Shown: positions 14,926 to 22,660, counted from the stretch's first letter. The stretch is DNA of 26,176 nt from T1Sed10-7 sp046483565 (GCA_046483565.1 JAWOCZ010000144.1:1-26176), one strand, 5' to 3'. Notes: generated by a model not told the origin, from the sequence alone. A program made the numbers and translations.

Positions 14926-16218
14926 GTGCGGCTCGACACCGACCCCTACCTGTCGCGCTACGCCGCGCGCGTGAACGGGATGAGCGCCTCCGAGATCCGC
15001 GCCCTGTTCGCTGTCGCCTCACGGCCGGAGGTCGTCTCCTTCGCCGGCGGGATGCCCGCCACCTCGGCGCTGGACATGGAGGCCGTCGAGTCGGTGGTCG
15101 CCGGGGTGATCGCCGATGCCGGCGCGCTGGCCCTGCAGTACGGCGGCGGCCAGGGACGTCCGGAGCTGCGCGAACTGTTGGTGGAGGTGATGCGCCACGA
15201 GGGCGTCCCGGGCCACGCCGACGACCTCGTGGTCACCGTCGGTGGCCAGCAGGCACTGGAGCTCGTGGCGAAGTGCTTCCTGGACGATGGCGACGTGGTG
15301 CTGGCCGAGGGTCCGACCTACGTCGGTGGGATCGGGGCCATGTCCAGTCACCGGGCTGAGATCCGCCACATCCCGATGGACGCCGACGGGATGGACGTCG
15401 ACCTGCTCGAGGAGGCGCTGGCGCAGCTGCACGCGGAGGGTCGTCGCCCCAAGTACGTGTACACGATCCCCAACCACCAGAACCCCGCGGGTGTGTCACT
15501 GTCGCTCCCACGCCGCGAGCGGCTCGCCGAGCTCGCCGAGAGCTACGACCTGCTGGTCGTGGAGGACAACCCCTACGGCCTGCTCGACTTCCAGGATCGC
15601 CGCCTGCCGAGCCTTCGATCGATGATCCCGGATCGCGTCGTCTACATCGGCACGATGTCCAAGACCTTCGCGCCAGGCGTGCGCACCGGGTGGATCGCGG
15701 CGCCAGGACCCATCCGGGACAAGCTCGTGCTGCTGCGCGAGGCCGCCGACCTGTGCCCCTCCAACCTGACCCAGATGATCGTGGAGCGCTGGCTGTCCAC
15801 CCAGCCCTGGCGGGAGCAGATCAAGCGCTTCACGGAGCTGTACCGCGAGAAGGCCGACACGATGCTGTCGTCGCTGGAGCGCGAGATGCCACCGGGCGTC
15901 AGCTGGACCGTGCCGGCCGGGGCCTTCTACATCTGGCTCACGGTCCCGGCGGGCATCGACACCTCCGACCTGCTGGCCAAGGCGGTCGGTCGACGCGTCG
16001 CGTACGTCCCCGGACGCGGCTTCTACGCCGACGGCGCGGGCGGGGACCAACTGCGTCTGTGCTTCAGCTACCCCGAGCTGGAGCGTATCCCGGAGGGCGT
16101 CACCCGCCTCGGGGAGCTGCTCCACGACGAGCTGGAACTGGTGCAGGCCGTCTTCGGGGATGCCGCACCCCCTCCCGACCGACGCCACGGCGGGCCGGCC
16201 ACCGGGATGGGTGGCTGA
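14926..16218 (+). CDS. PLP-dependent class I/II aminotransferase
   Basis: 430-aa fold-type I aminotransferase, closest in look to the 2-aminoadipate/LysN and MocR-catalytic group. Schiff-base Lys246 is in GTMSKTFAPGVRTGW, the cofactor Asp214 in VVEDNPYG, and NHQNPAG precedes it. No helix-turn-helix domain is attached, so it is an enzyme, not a regulator. The substrate is unknown. As first gene of an operon with D-Ala-D-Ala ligase it might interconvert amino acids for wall or central metabolism. GTG 14926 is favoured because GGAG is 6 nt upstream; ATG 14920 would add two residues but abuts GGAG directly. The ddl gene starts 39 bp after its stop. Confidence 0.88.
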   Translation: MRLDTDPYLSRYAARVNGMSASEIRALFAVASRPEVVSFAGGMPATSALDMEAVESVVAGVIADAGALALQYGGGQGRPELRELLVEVMRHEGVPGHADDLVVTVGGQQALELVAKCFLDDGDVVLAEGPTYVGGIGAMSSHRAEIRHIPMDADGMDVDLLEEALAQLHAEGRRPKYVYTIPNHQNPAGVSLSLPRRERLAELAESYDLLVVEDNPYGLLDFQDRRLPSLRSMIPDRVVYIGTMSKTFAPGVRTGWIAAPGPIRDKLVLLREAADLCPSNLTQMIVERWLSTQPWREQIKRFTELYREKADTMLSSLEREMPPGVSWTVPAGAFYIWLTVPAGIDTSDLLAKAVGRRVAYVPGRGFYADGAGGDQLRLCFSYPELERIPEGVTRLGELLHDELELVQAVFGDAAPPPDRRHGGPATGMGG

Positions 16219-16257
16219 CACCGACGGCACCATCCCGACGACCAGGAGGACGACCTC

Positions 16258-17208
16258 ATGCCCGACGGCCCCTCGATCGCCGTGCTCTCCGGCGGCATCT
16301 CGCTGGAGCGTGAGGTCAGCCTGCGCTCGGGGAGCCGGGTCGCGGACGCGCTGAGCGATCGCGGCCACCAGGTGACCCGCCTCGACGTGGACGGTGAACT
16401 GGTCCGCACCCTCGACAGCGGCGGTTTCGACGTCGCCTTCCTCGCGCTGCACGGCGCGGCCGGTGAGGACGGCACGATCCAGTCGCTGCTGGAGCTGATC
16501 GGACTGCCCTACACCGGTCCGGACGTCCTGGCCAGCGCCCTCGCATGGAACAAGCCGATCGCCCAGGGGCTGTTCGCCCGGGCCGGTCTGGCCGTGCCGG
16601 CACGGGTCACGCTCAGTCAGCAGGCCTTCCGGGAGATGGGGGCAACGGCCGCGGTCGACCGGATCGCGACCGAGCTCTCGCTCCCACTCGTGGTGAAGCC
16701 GGCCAGCGGTGGCTCGTCGCTCGGTCTGACCATCGTGGAGGACGCCAGCCGGTTGCCGCAGGCCATCGTCGGCGCCTTCTCCTACAGCGACGTCGTCCTC
16801 ATCGAAGCGTTCATCGACGGGACCGAGGTGGCGGTGACCGTGCTGGACGGCCGGGCGCTGCCGGCGGTGGAGATCCAGCCCAAGGACGGGGCGTACGACT
16901 TCGCAGCGCGCTACACCGCCGGGGCCACCGATTTCCACGTCCCGGCCCGTCTCGACGATCTGGCCTCGGCGGCGTGTGCACGCACGGCGGTGACGGCAAC
17001 GGAGTCCATCGGTAGCCGCCACATCTCCCGTGCGGACCTCATCGTCGATGCGAGCGGCGTCCCCTGGCTCCTGGAGTTGGACACCTGTCCCGGCCTCACG
17101 GAGACCTCGCTGGTCCCGCTGGCCGCAGAAGCCGCGGATCTGGGCTTCGGCGCGTTGTGCGAGCGGCTCGTCGAGCTGGCGCTACGTGACGCCGAGGGTG
17201 GGACATGA
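16258..17208 (+). CDS. ddl: D-alanine-D-alanine ligase
   Basis: 316-aa ATP-grasp ligase joining two D-alanines for the peptidoglycan pentapeptide, in the cytoplasm. Visible: LSGGISLEREVSLRSG (10-25), HGAAGEDG (65-72), the ATP loop KPASGGSSLGL (147-157), YDFAARYTAG (213-222), and the C-terminal metal-binding ELDTCPGLTETS (273-284). Two positions differ from the common Ddl pattern: the Lys of AKY is Arg218 and the Asn of E-x-N-T is Asp275. Length fits the shorter DdlB type. ATG 16258 has AGGAGG 8 nt upstream. Its stop overlaps the HAD gene (ATGA). A related dipeptide ligase with changed specificity cannot be ruled out. Confidence 0.87.
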   Translation: MPDGPSIAVLSGGISLEREVSLRSGSRVADALSDRGHQVTRLDVDGELVRTLDSGGFDVAFLALHGAAGEDGTIQSLLELIGLPYTGPDVLASALAWNKPIAQGLFARAGLAVPARVTLSQQAFREMGATAAVDRIATELSLPLVVKPASGGSSLGLTIVEDASRLPQAIVGAFSYSDVVLIEAFIDGTEVAVTVLDGRALPAVEIQPKDGAYDFAARYTAGATDFHVPARLDDLASAACARTAVTATESIGSRHISRADLIVDASGVPWLLELDTCPGLTETSLVPLAAEAADLGFGALCERLVELALRDAEGGT

Positions 17209-17906
17209 GCCCACCCACGGCGGACCCATCGGCGCCCGGGGTCCCCGACACGGCCCCTGCGACCGTGGTGTTCGACGTCGGCGAGGTGTTGATCGACGAG
17301 ACCCGCGTCTGGTCGGTGTGGGCGGAGATCGTCGGGGTGTCCCCCCTGACCTTCGCCGCGGTGCTCGGTGCCGCGATCGTGCAGGGAGAGAGCGCAGCGG
17401 CCGTGTTCGCCCATCTCGCCCCGAACCTCGACTGGCGCGACTTCGAGCCGGAGCACGGGCGACGCTACGGGGGGTTCCGGGAGGAGGACCTGTATCCCGA
17501 TGTCCGACCGTGCCTGGAGGACCTGACGGCCGCCGGTTTCGACGTGGTCATCGCCGGCAACCAACCAGCACAGCGCCAGGCCGAGCTGGAGCAGCTGCAC
17601 CTGCCCCACCGCGCCATGGCGATGTCGGAGGCGCTGGGGGTCAGCAAGCCGGATCCGGTGTTCTTCGACACCATCCAGGATCTGGCGGGCAGCGAGGACC
17701 CGAGCGACCTGCTCTACGTCGGTGACCGCACCGACAACGATGTGCTGATCGCAGCCTCCCGCGGCTGGCGGACCTGCTGGCTGCGCCGTGGTCCCTGGGG
17801 CCAGCTCCAGGATCTTCCGGACGACGCCGAGGAGCCCGATCTGGTCCTGGAGGGCCTCGGAGAACTGGCCACCCTGCTGCAGACCTGGCGCGGAGGTACG
17901 ACATGA
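17205..17906 (+). CDS. HAD-superfamily hydrolase-like protein
   Basis: 233 aa. Motif I is FDVGEVLID (23-31) with nucleophile Asp24; the usual second Asp at +2 is Gly26. Motif II is IAGNQ (117-120), with Asn instead of Ser/Thr. Motif III Lys148 is in SKPDP, and motif IV is GDRTDND (173-179). So the fold is clear, but standard phosphatase chemistry is questionable; haloacid-dehalogenase-like or a non-phosphatase activity are alternatives. The first 20 residues are a Pro-rich extension. It overlaps ddl upstream and rpiA downstream by ATGA junctions, so the three are translated as one unit. Confidence 0.82.
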   Translation: MSPPTADPSAPGVPDTAPATVVFDVGEVLIDETRVWSVWAEIVGVSPLTFAAVLGAAIVQGESAAAVFAHLAPNLDWRDFEPEHGRRYGGFREEDLYPDVRPCLEDLTAAGFDVVIAGNQPAQRQAELEQLHLPHRAMAMSEALGVSKPDPVFFDTIQDLAGSEDPSDLLYVGDRTDNDVLIAASRGWRTCWLRRGPWGQLQDLPDDAEEPDLVLEGLGELATLLQTWRGGTT

Positions 17907-18607
17907 CGAGCAGCGTCCCCCTGAGCGCCGATGACCGCAAGCGTGCGGTCGCCACCGCTGCGCTCGAGCTCATCGATGACGGCATGCGGCTGGGGTTAGG
18001 GTCTGGATCCACCGTCGAGCACCTGCTGGGCGCGATCGCCGAGCGCGGTCTGGACGTCGCCGGTGTTCCCTCATCCGAGGCGACGGCGGCCTACTGCCGG
18101 GAGCTCGGCATCAGCCTCCTCTCCCCCGCCGAGGTGGACGGCCTCGACCTGGCCATCGACGGTGCCGACGAGCTCGACCGCACGCTGACGGCGACCAAGG
18201 GGGGTGGCGGGGCGCTGCTGCGCGAGAAGGTCGTGGCCACCATGGCGGAGCGCTTCGTCATCATCGCGACCACCGAGAAACTGGTCGAGCGACTCGCCGA
18301 CACCTTCCCGCTGCCCGTCGAGGTGGTCCCCTTCGCGGTCGGACCGGTGACACGCAGTCTGCGGTCCCGGGGTTACGAGGTCACGCTCCGCACGGCCGGC
18401 GAGGGACCGGCGGTCGTGACCGACAACGGCAACCACCTCCTCGATGCCCGCGTGGCGGGAGGCCTGGAGGATCCGGCCGTGGAGGATCTGTGGATCACCA
18501 CGCTGCCGGGTGTGGTCACCTCCGGCCTCTTCGTCGATCTCGCTCGGGTCGCCCTGCTCGCCGACGAGCAGGGAGCCGTCATGACCCTCGAGCCCGAGGT
18601 CAGCTGA
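17903..18607 (+). CDS. rpiA: Ribose-5-phosphate isomerase A
   Basis: 234-aa enzyme interconverting ribose-5-phosphate and ribulose-5-phosphate in the non-oxidative pentose phosphate pathway. Motifs: GLGSGST (31-37), DGADE (86-90) with the catalytic Asp/Glu region, and KGGGGALLREK (99-109). Many actinobacteria use the unrelated RpiB, so an RpiA here is notable. ATG 17903 overlaps the HAD stop. Its last 8 bp overlap the convergent parB end. A weak stem, GCCCGA (18592-18597) with TCGGGC (18616-18621), spans both stop codons and could act as a bidirectional terminator, but the loop is long. Confidence 0.95.
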   Translation: MTSSVPLSADDRKRAVATAALELIDDGMRLGLGSGSTVEHLLGAIAERGLDVAGVPSSEATAAYCRELGISLLSPAEVDGLDLAIDGADELDRTLTATKGGGGALLREKVVATMAERFVIIATTEKLVERLADTFPLPVEVVPFAVGPVTRSLRSRGYEVTLRTAGEGPAVVTDNGNHLLDARVAGGLEDPAVEDLWITTLPGVVTSGLFVDLARVALLADEQGAVMTLEPEVS

Positions 18608-19748
18608 GTCCGAGTTCGGGCCGTGCAGCGTCGTCCGCGCCCGGCCGACCCTGGGCGCCGAGACCGTCGGCGATGACCGCCACGATCCGTTCGAGGTCGT
18701 CCACCGAGCCGAACTCGACCGCCAGCTTCCCCTTTCGGGCGCCCATCGTGATGCGCACCCGTGCCTGGAGCGCGTCGGAGAGGTCGTCCTGCAGCTCCAG
18801 CAAGCCCGGCGCCGTCGGCTTGCGTTTCGGCCTGTCCCGTGGTGTCGGCTCATCGAGGACCTTCAGCCGCACGAGCTCCTCGGTGGCGCGGACCGAGAGC
18901 CCCTCGGCGACGATGCGCTCCGCCACCGAGGCCTGGACGGTGACGTCCGGTACCGCCAACAGCGCCTTGGCGTGCCCGGCGCTCAGGACCCCGGCGGCCA
19001 CGCGTCGCTGTACCGCGGCTGGGAGCTGGAGCAGGCGGATCGTGTTGCTGATGGCGGGGCGGGACCGACCGAGGCGCGCCGCCAACTCCTCCTGGGTCAC
19101 GCCGAACTCCTCGAGCAACTGCTGGTACGCAGCGGCCTCCTCCAGCGGGTTCAGTTGGACGCGGTGGATGTTCTCGACGAGCGCCTCCTTCAACAGGTCC
19201 GCGTCGTCGGTGTGCCGGATCAGCACCGGCACGGTGGCCAGGCCGGCCAGCTTGGCTGCACGGAGTCGACGTTCGCCCGCCACCAGCTCGTAGCGCCCAC
19301 CACCGAGCGGGCGCACCACCAACGGCTGCAGCATGCCGATGTCCCCCAGAGAGACGGACAGGCCTTCCAGCTCGTCGGGGTCGAAGACCTCGCGCGGCTG
19401 CCGAGGGTTCGGGGTGATGGCCTCCGGATCGAGCTCCGCGTAGGTGGCGGGGCCGGCATCTGTCGGGATGCCCTCGTCGGGGCCTTCATCGGAGGGCGCG
19501 GGCCGCAGCGTCGTGTCACCACCCCCCATGTCGGGCGGCCTCGGCTCGGATGGCGTCGGCTCAGGTGGCGATGAGGCTGCTGGCAGGTCGTCGACCTGCT
19601 CTGCTCCGGTGGTCGCTTGGTACGACCGATCGGAGCCGGCGCCCGGCGGCGTCTGTCGGTGCTCCGCCGCTTCCTCGTCCGGCGGTTGTTCCGGTGTCGG
19701 CGGGATGAGCGCCGCCAGCCCACGTCCGAGGCCCGTCCGTCTCGTCAT
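18600..19748 (-). CDS. parB: Chromosome partitioning protein ParB
   Basis: 382-aa CTP-dependent DNA clamp that loads at parS and spreads to organise the origin region. After RRTGLGRGLAALIP (ParA-interacting type N-terminus) comes a disordered Pro/Glu-rich linker (about 17-104), longer than usual. Then NPRQPR (114-119), the CTP-binding GERRLRA (158-164), ENIHRVQLNPLEEA (about 192-205) and the helix-turn-helix LGRSRPAISNTIRLLQLP (226-243). The C-terminal dimer domain ends near residue 375. ATG 19748 overlaps the parA stop (ATGA). Two parS sites lie about 1.6 kb upstream in the rsmG-jag gap. Confidence 0.97.
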   Translation of the reverse strand: MTRRTGLGRGLAALIPPTPEQPPDEEAAEHRQTPPGAGSDRSYQATTGAEQVDDLPAASSPPEPTPSEPRPPDMGGGDTTLRPAPSDEGPDEGIPTDAGPATYAELDPEAITPNPRQPREVFDPDELEGLSVSLGDIGMLQPLVVRPLGGGRYELVAGERRLRAAKLAGLATVPVLIRHTDDADLLKEALVENIHRVQLNPLEEAAAYQQLLEEFGVTQEELAARLGRSRPAISNTIRLLQLPAAVQRRVAAGVLSAGHAKALLAVPDVTVQASVAERIVAEGLSVRATEELVRLKVLDEPTPRDRPKRKPTAPGLLELQDDLSDALQARVRITMGARKGKLAVEFGSVDDLERIVAVIADGLGAQGRPGADDAARPELGLS

Positions 19749-20650
19749 GCTCGTTCCTCCCCCGCAACGCTGCCGTCGGTCTCGGCGGCCGCCGGCACCG
19801 TGAAGCTCGAGCCCAGGAGCCGGGCCACGCTGGACTCCTCGGGGAGCTCAACCGCGAGCTCGAGCCGTTCAGCCACCTCCCGCGCCAGACGCTGGTAAGC
19901 CCGAGCACCTCGGCTGGACGGGTCGTACACGTTGATGGGTTGCCCGAAACTCGGCGCCTCGGAGAGCCGGACACTGCGAGGGATCACGGTGCTGTAGGTC
20001 AGGTGTCCGAAGTAGTCGCGTACCTCCTCCACGACCTGTTGCGACAGGTTCGTCCGTGCATCGAACATCGTCAGGGCCACGCCACCGACCCGCAGGCGCC
20101 GGTTGAGGTTCTCCGCCACCAACTCCACGGTGCGCAGCAGCTGACTCAGACCCTCCAGGGCGTAGTACTCGCACTGGATCGGGACGAGCACCTCATCGGC
20201 AGCCACCAGGGCGTTGATGGTCAACAGCCCGAGTGATGGCGGACAATCGACCAGGATGACGTCGAAACGCTCGCTGGCCCCGTCCAGCGCTCGTTCCAGA
20301 CGGTGTTCGCGGGAGAAGGCCGGGACGAGCTCGACCTCGGCGCCCGCCAGATCCAGGGAGGACGGCAGCAACGACAGGCCCGGGATCTCTGTCTCGCGCA
20401 CAGCGGCCAGCAAGGCATCGCCGTCGACGAGGACGCCGTACGTCGATGGCTCGCCCTCCTCGATCCTGATCCCAAGGCCGGTACTGGCGTTGCCCTGGGG
20501 GTCCAGGTCGATCACCAGCACGCGTGCACCGAAGCTGGCGAGTCCGGCCGCCAACGAGATGGCGGTCGTGGTCTTGCCGACACCACCCTTCTGGTTGGCG
20601 ATGCAGACCGTGACCCCTGGTCGCGAGGGTGGCTCAGGTGTCATATCCAT
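19745..20650 (-). CDS. parA: Chromosome partitioning ATPase ParA
   Basis: 301-aa Walker-type ATPase that binds DNA as an ATP dimer and moves ParB-parS complexes. The deviant Walker A KGGVGKTT is at 21-28, DLDPQGNAS (47-55) and DCPPSLG follow. ATG 20650 is taken; ATG 20644 (two residues later) is equally possible, and neither has a strong ribosome site (GGA 5 nt before 20650). A TATAAG at 20674-20679 on the minus strand could be a -10 giving a very short leader. It is 30 bp downstream of rsmG and probably cotranscribed as well. Confidence 0.97.
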   Translation of the reverse strand: MDMTPEPPSRPGVTVCIANQKGGVGKTTTAISLAAGLASFGARVLVIDLDPQGNASTGLGIRIEEGEPSTYGVLVDGDALLAAVRETEIPGLSLLPSSLDLAGAEVELVPAFSREHRLERALDGASERFDVILVDCPPSLGLLTINALVAADEVLVPIQCEYYALEGLSQLLRTVELVAENLNRRLRVGGVALTMFDARTNLSQQVVEEVRDYFGHLTYSTVIPRSVRLSEAPSFGQPINVYDPSSRGARAYQRLAREVAERLELAVELPEESSVARLLGSSFTVPAAAETDGSVAGEERA

Positions 20651-20680
20651 GTCGTTCCATGTCTTCTCATGTTCTTATAT

Positions 20681-21295
20681 TCAGGCTGCGGGATCCCGCG
20701 TCACTATAACCGTCCTCGGAGCGTCTGGAACCGTCGGTACCGGATCGTCGGGCGTGAGCACGACGCGTCCGCGATGGCGCCGGAGCACCTCAGCCGCATC
20801 ATCGAGCTCCTCACGCCACCGCTCACCCTTGATGGCGTAGAGCAGACCGCCTGGCGCCAGGAATGGCATCGTCCACGGCAAGAGCCGGGCCAGCGGAGCG
20901 ACGGCACGTGCCGTGACGAGATCGTAACGTCCGTGATGCTGCTCCTGCCGCGCGAGATCCTCCGCACGCCCGTGCAGAACGTCCGTCGACAGATCGAGTT
21001 CCTGAGCCGTCTCCCGCAGGAACGCTGCCTTCTTCTGTCTGGAGTCGAGCAGGGTCACCACGAGGTCTGGCCGCATGATCGCGATGACGATCCCGGGGAA
21101 GCCACCCCCGCTACCGACGTCCAGGAGTTGTCTCTCACCGCCTGGCACCGGGAGGAGTTGTGAGAACGCGACGGATTCCAGCACATGTCGCTCCCAGAGC
21201 ACCTCACGAGCTCCCGGTGAGACCAGATTATGCGGAGAAGCGCGCACGGCAGCCGCGAAGCGCTCGAGAAGCTCTCGTTGGTCAGGAGTGATCAT
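20681..21295 (-). CDS. rsmG: 16S rRNA (guanine-N7)-methyltransferase RsmG
   Basis: 204-aa SAM-dependent enzyme (GidB) that methylates N7 of G527 of 16S rRNA; loss in other bacteria gives low-level streptomycin resistance. The SAM motif is LLDVGSGGGFPGI (57-69). Supporting segments are HNLVSP, ERHVLES and TARAVAPL. ATG 21295 is chosen: a TATGCT -10 lies 6 nt before it and the family N-terminus (TPDQRELLERFA) begins there. The longer frame to 21349 would read through a parS site. The message is probably leaderless. parA follows 30 bp downstream. Confidence 0.95.
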   Translation of the reverse strand: MITPDQRELLERFAAAVRASPHNLVSPGAREVLWERHVLESVAFSQLLPVPGGERQLLDVGSGGGFPGIVIAIMRPDLVVTLLDSRQKKAAFLRETAQELDLSTDVLHGRAEDLARQEQHHGRYDLVTARAVAPLARLLPWTMPFLAPGGLLYAIKGERWREELDDAAEVLRRHRGRVVLTPDDPVPTVPDAPRTVIVTRDPAA

Positions 21296-21301
21296 CGGCT
21301 C

Positions 21302-21307
21302 AGCATA
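21302..21307 (-). promoter_or_regulatory. -10 element of rsmG, leaderless
   Basis: The minus strand reads TATGCT, followed by 6 nt and the ATG at 21295. A parS site starts 5 bp upstream of this element, inside the -10/-35 spacer. Confidence 0.5.
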
Positions 21308-21312
21308 GTGTT

Positions 21313-21326
21313 GTTCCACGTGGAAC
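21313..21326. promoter_or_regulatory. parS: parS site 1
   Basis: GTTCCACGTGGAAC, a perfect 14-bp palindrome, differs from the common bacterial parS core GTTTCACGTGAAAC only by one symmetric base pair. It lies close to parAB, as parS sites normally do, and next to the rsmG -10 element. Confidence 0.88.
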
Positions 21327-21393
21327 CAGCCATCGCTGGGTCGCCACACGCCAAGCTGATCGACGCATCACGATATGGTCCGATCCCGGGAAC

Positions 21394-21407
21394 GTTCCAC
21401 GTGGAAC
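21394..21407. promoter_or_regulatory. parS: parS site 2
   Basis: The same 14-bp palindrome GTTCCACGTGGAAC, extended to 16 bp by flanking C and G (21393-21408). The centre-to-centre distance from site 1 is 81 bp. Confidence 0.88.
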
Positions 21408-21765
21408 GAGACCTACGATCCTCTGGATCCGCCACCCTCGGAGAGTGTGCGACGCCATCGTCGGCGCCGCTCAGCGCTGAGCCGTCCTACCTCGCCGCGC
21501 CGATCGACCTCGGAGGAGAGGGGCCCATCGCGACCGCCCTACGATGCGCCTGATCGGCCTCCAGCGCAGCCCGACGGAACGAACGCAGGAGCCCCGCTGT
21601 CACCCAGCACCCGGCCCACCAGCCACAGCAGCCTCGGCGACGAGAGCGGAAACGTCCGTCACACCCTTCACGCGCTCATCGGGATCCCTCGGCCGATGAC
21701 CGCGGGGTCCACGGCGCCTCGACGCTCGGACGGGAGCCGCGCGACGGCCGATATCGCCTCGACCA

Positions 21766-21795
21766 GCGACACGCGAACGCTAGCTTTCCTATACT
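21766..21795 (+). promoter_or_regulatory. Promoter-like element reading toward jag antisense
   Basis: GCGACA (21766-21771), 18 nt, then TATACT (21790-21795). TATACT is a very good -10 in this GC-rich context. Transcription would run antisense into the 3' end of jag, where no plus-strand gene is seen. Confidence 0.35.
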
Positions 21796-21894
21796 TCGCT
21801 CTCAGACGCGGCGTCCCTCTGGGCCGTGGACCTCAGGGCCGGGTCCCCGGCGAGGGGCGGGGAGAAGGAGGACCGGCAGACGCCCCCGCGCCGT

Positions 21895-22638
21895 TCAGTC
21901 CTGCTCGATGATGACCCGGCGGGCCGGTTCCCGTCCCTGGCTGCGGCTGGCAAGACCGTCGACGTCGGCGACCAGCTGGTGGACGGCCTTCCGCTCGAAC
22001 ACGTCCATCGGCTCCAGACGCTCCGACTCTCCGGTGTCGAGCACCGCGTCGATGGCCTCCTCGGCCTTCTCCAGCAACTTCTCCATCCGGCGCGCGCGGT
22101 AGCCCTCTGCATCGATCTTCACCCGAGCACGGCGCTGGAACTGTCGCTGCAACGAACAGCGCACCAGCTCCTGGATCGCATCCAGGGTCTGGCCCCGCCG
22201 ACCGATCAGGGCCCCGCTTCCGATCTCGATCACCTCGAGCTCAGCGTGATCGGCGTGCAGCCTGATCTTGAGATCCCCAGGAAGGTCCATGGCGTCGAGC
22301 AGCCCCTCGAGGAAGTCCGCCGCCGCGTCGGCCTCCTCGTCGAGCTCGTCGGCCGAGATGCCGTCGACGCTCTCATCAGCGCCCGATGCGCTGTCCTCGT
22401 CGTCGTCCTCCACCACAGCAGCCGCAGGTCTCACGTCGGTCTCCACCTCGGCTTCCGGAGCTCCGACCGCCGGCACGATCTCCAGTTCGAAACGCACGAC
22501 ACCCGTCCAGTCGTCGCTCGGTACGCCCTCGATGCGGACGGCTGCCTGCTGCTCCTCGTCCGCCGGGAGCAGCTCGCTCACTGCGGCGCTCAGCGCGTCC
22601 TCGAGCGTCTGACCTCGACCGTGCACCGTTCGACTCAT
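21895..22638 (-). CDS. jag: Jag/KhpB RNA-binding protein
   Basis: 247 aa in the usual three parts: a Jag_N domain (about 2-55), an acidic linker (about 60-108), a KH domain with the I145-GRRG149 loop, and an R3H domain with R216-x-x-x-H220 (FERKAVHQLVADVDG). The family binds RNA and is linked to cell-wall elongation control in Gram-positives. ATG 22638 has AGGAGG 6 nt upstream. It starts 22 bp after yidC, in the conserved yidC-jag order. The acidic stretch (EDDDEDSASGADES) is longer than in many homologues. Confidence 0.94.
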   Translation of the reverse strand: MSRTVHGRGQTLEDALSAAVSELLPADEEQQAAVRIEGVPSDDWTGVVRFELEIVPAVGAPEAEVETDVRPAAAVVEDDDEDSASGADESVDGISADELDEEADAAADFLEGLLDAMDLPGDLKIRLHADHAELEVIEIGSGALIGRRGQTLDAIQELVRCSLQRQFQRRARVKIDAEGYRARRMEKLLEKAEEAIDAVLDTGESERLEPMDVFERKAVHQLVADVDGLASRSQGREPARRVIIEQD

Positions 22639-22660
22639 GCGTTCCTCCTGTCAGACCTGG

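Larger units (their letters stand above)
21296..21894. other. 600-bp non-coding gap with parS sites
   Basis: No convincing gene: open frames here have biased Arg/Pro/Ser composition and no family resemblance. It contains the rsmG promoter, two parS palindromes (21313-21326, 21394-21407), a 14-bp palindrome GCTCAGCGCTGAGC (21469-21482), a TATACT promoter-like element on the plus strand (21790-21795) and a small GCCGGG-tc-CCCGGC stem (21838-21851). It separates the parAB-rsmG unit from the jag-rpmH unit. Confidence 0.7.

Noticed and set aside
15496..17022. 508-aa minus-strand frame across aminotransferase and ddl
   Set aside because: Crosses an operon gap and two genes with clear motifs.
21375..21911. 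178-aa plus-strand frame in the rsmG-jag gap
   Set aside because: Begins at a parS site, is Arg/Pro/Ser-biased, overlaps the jag end and shows no family likeness.
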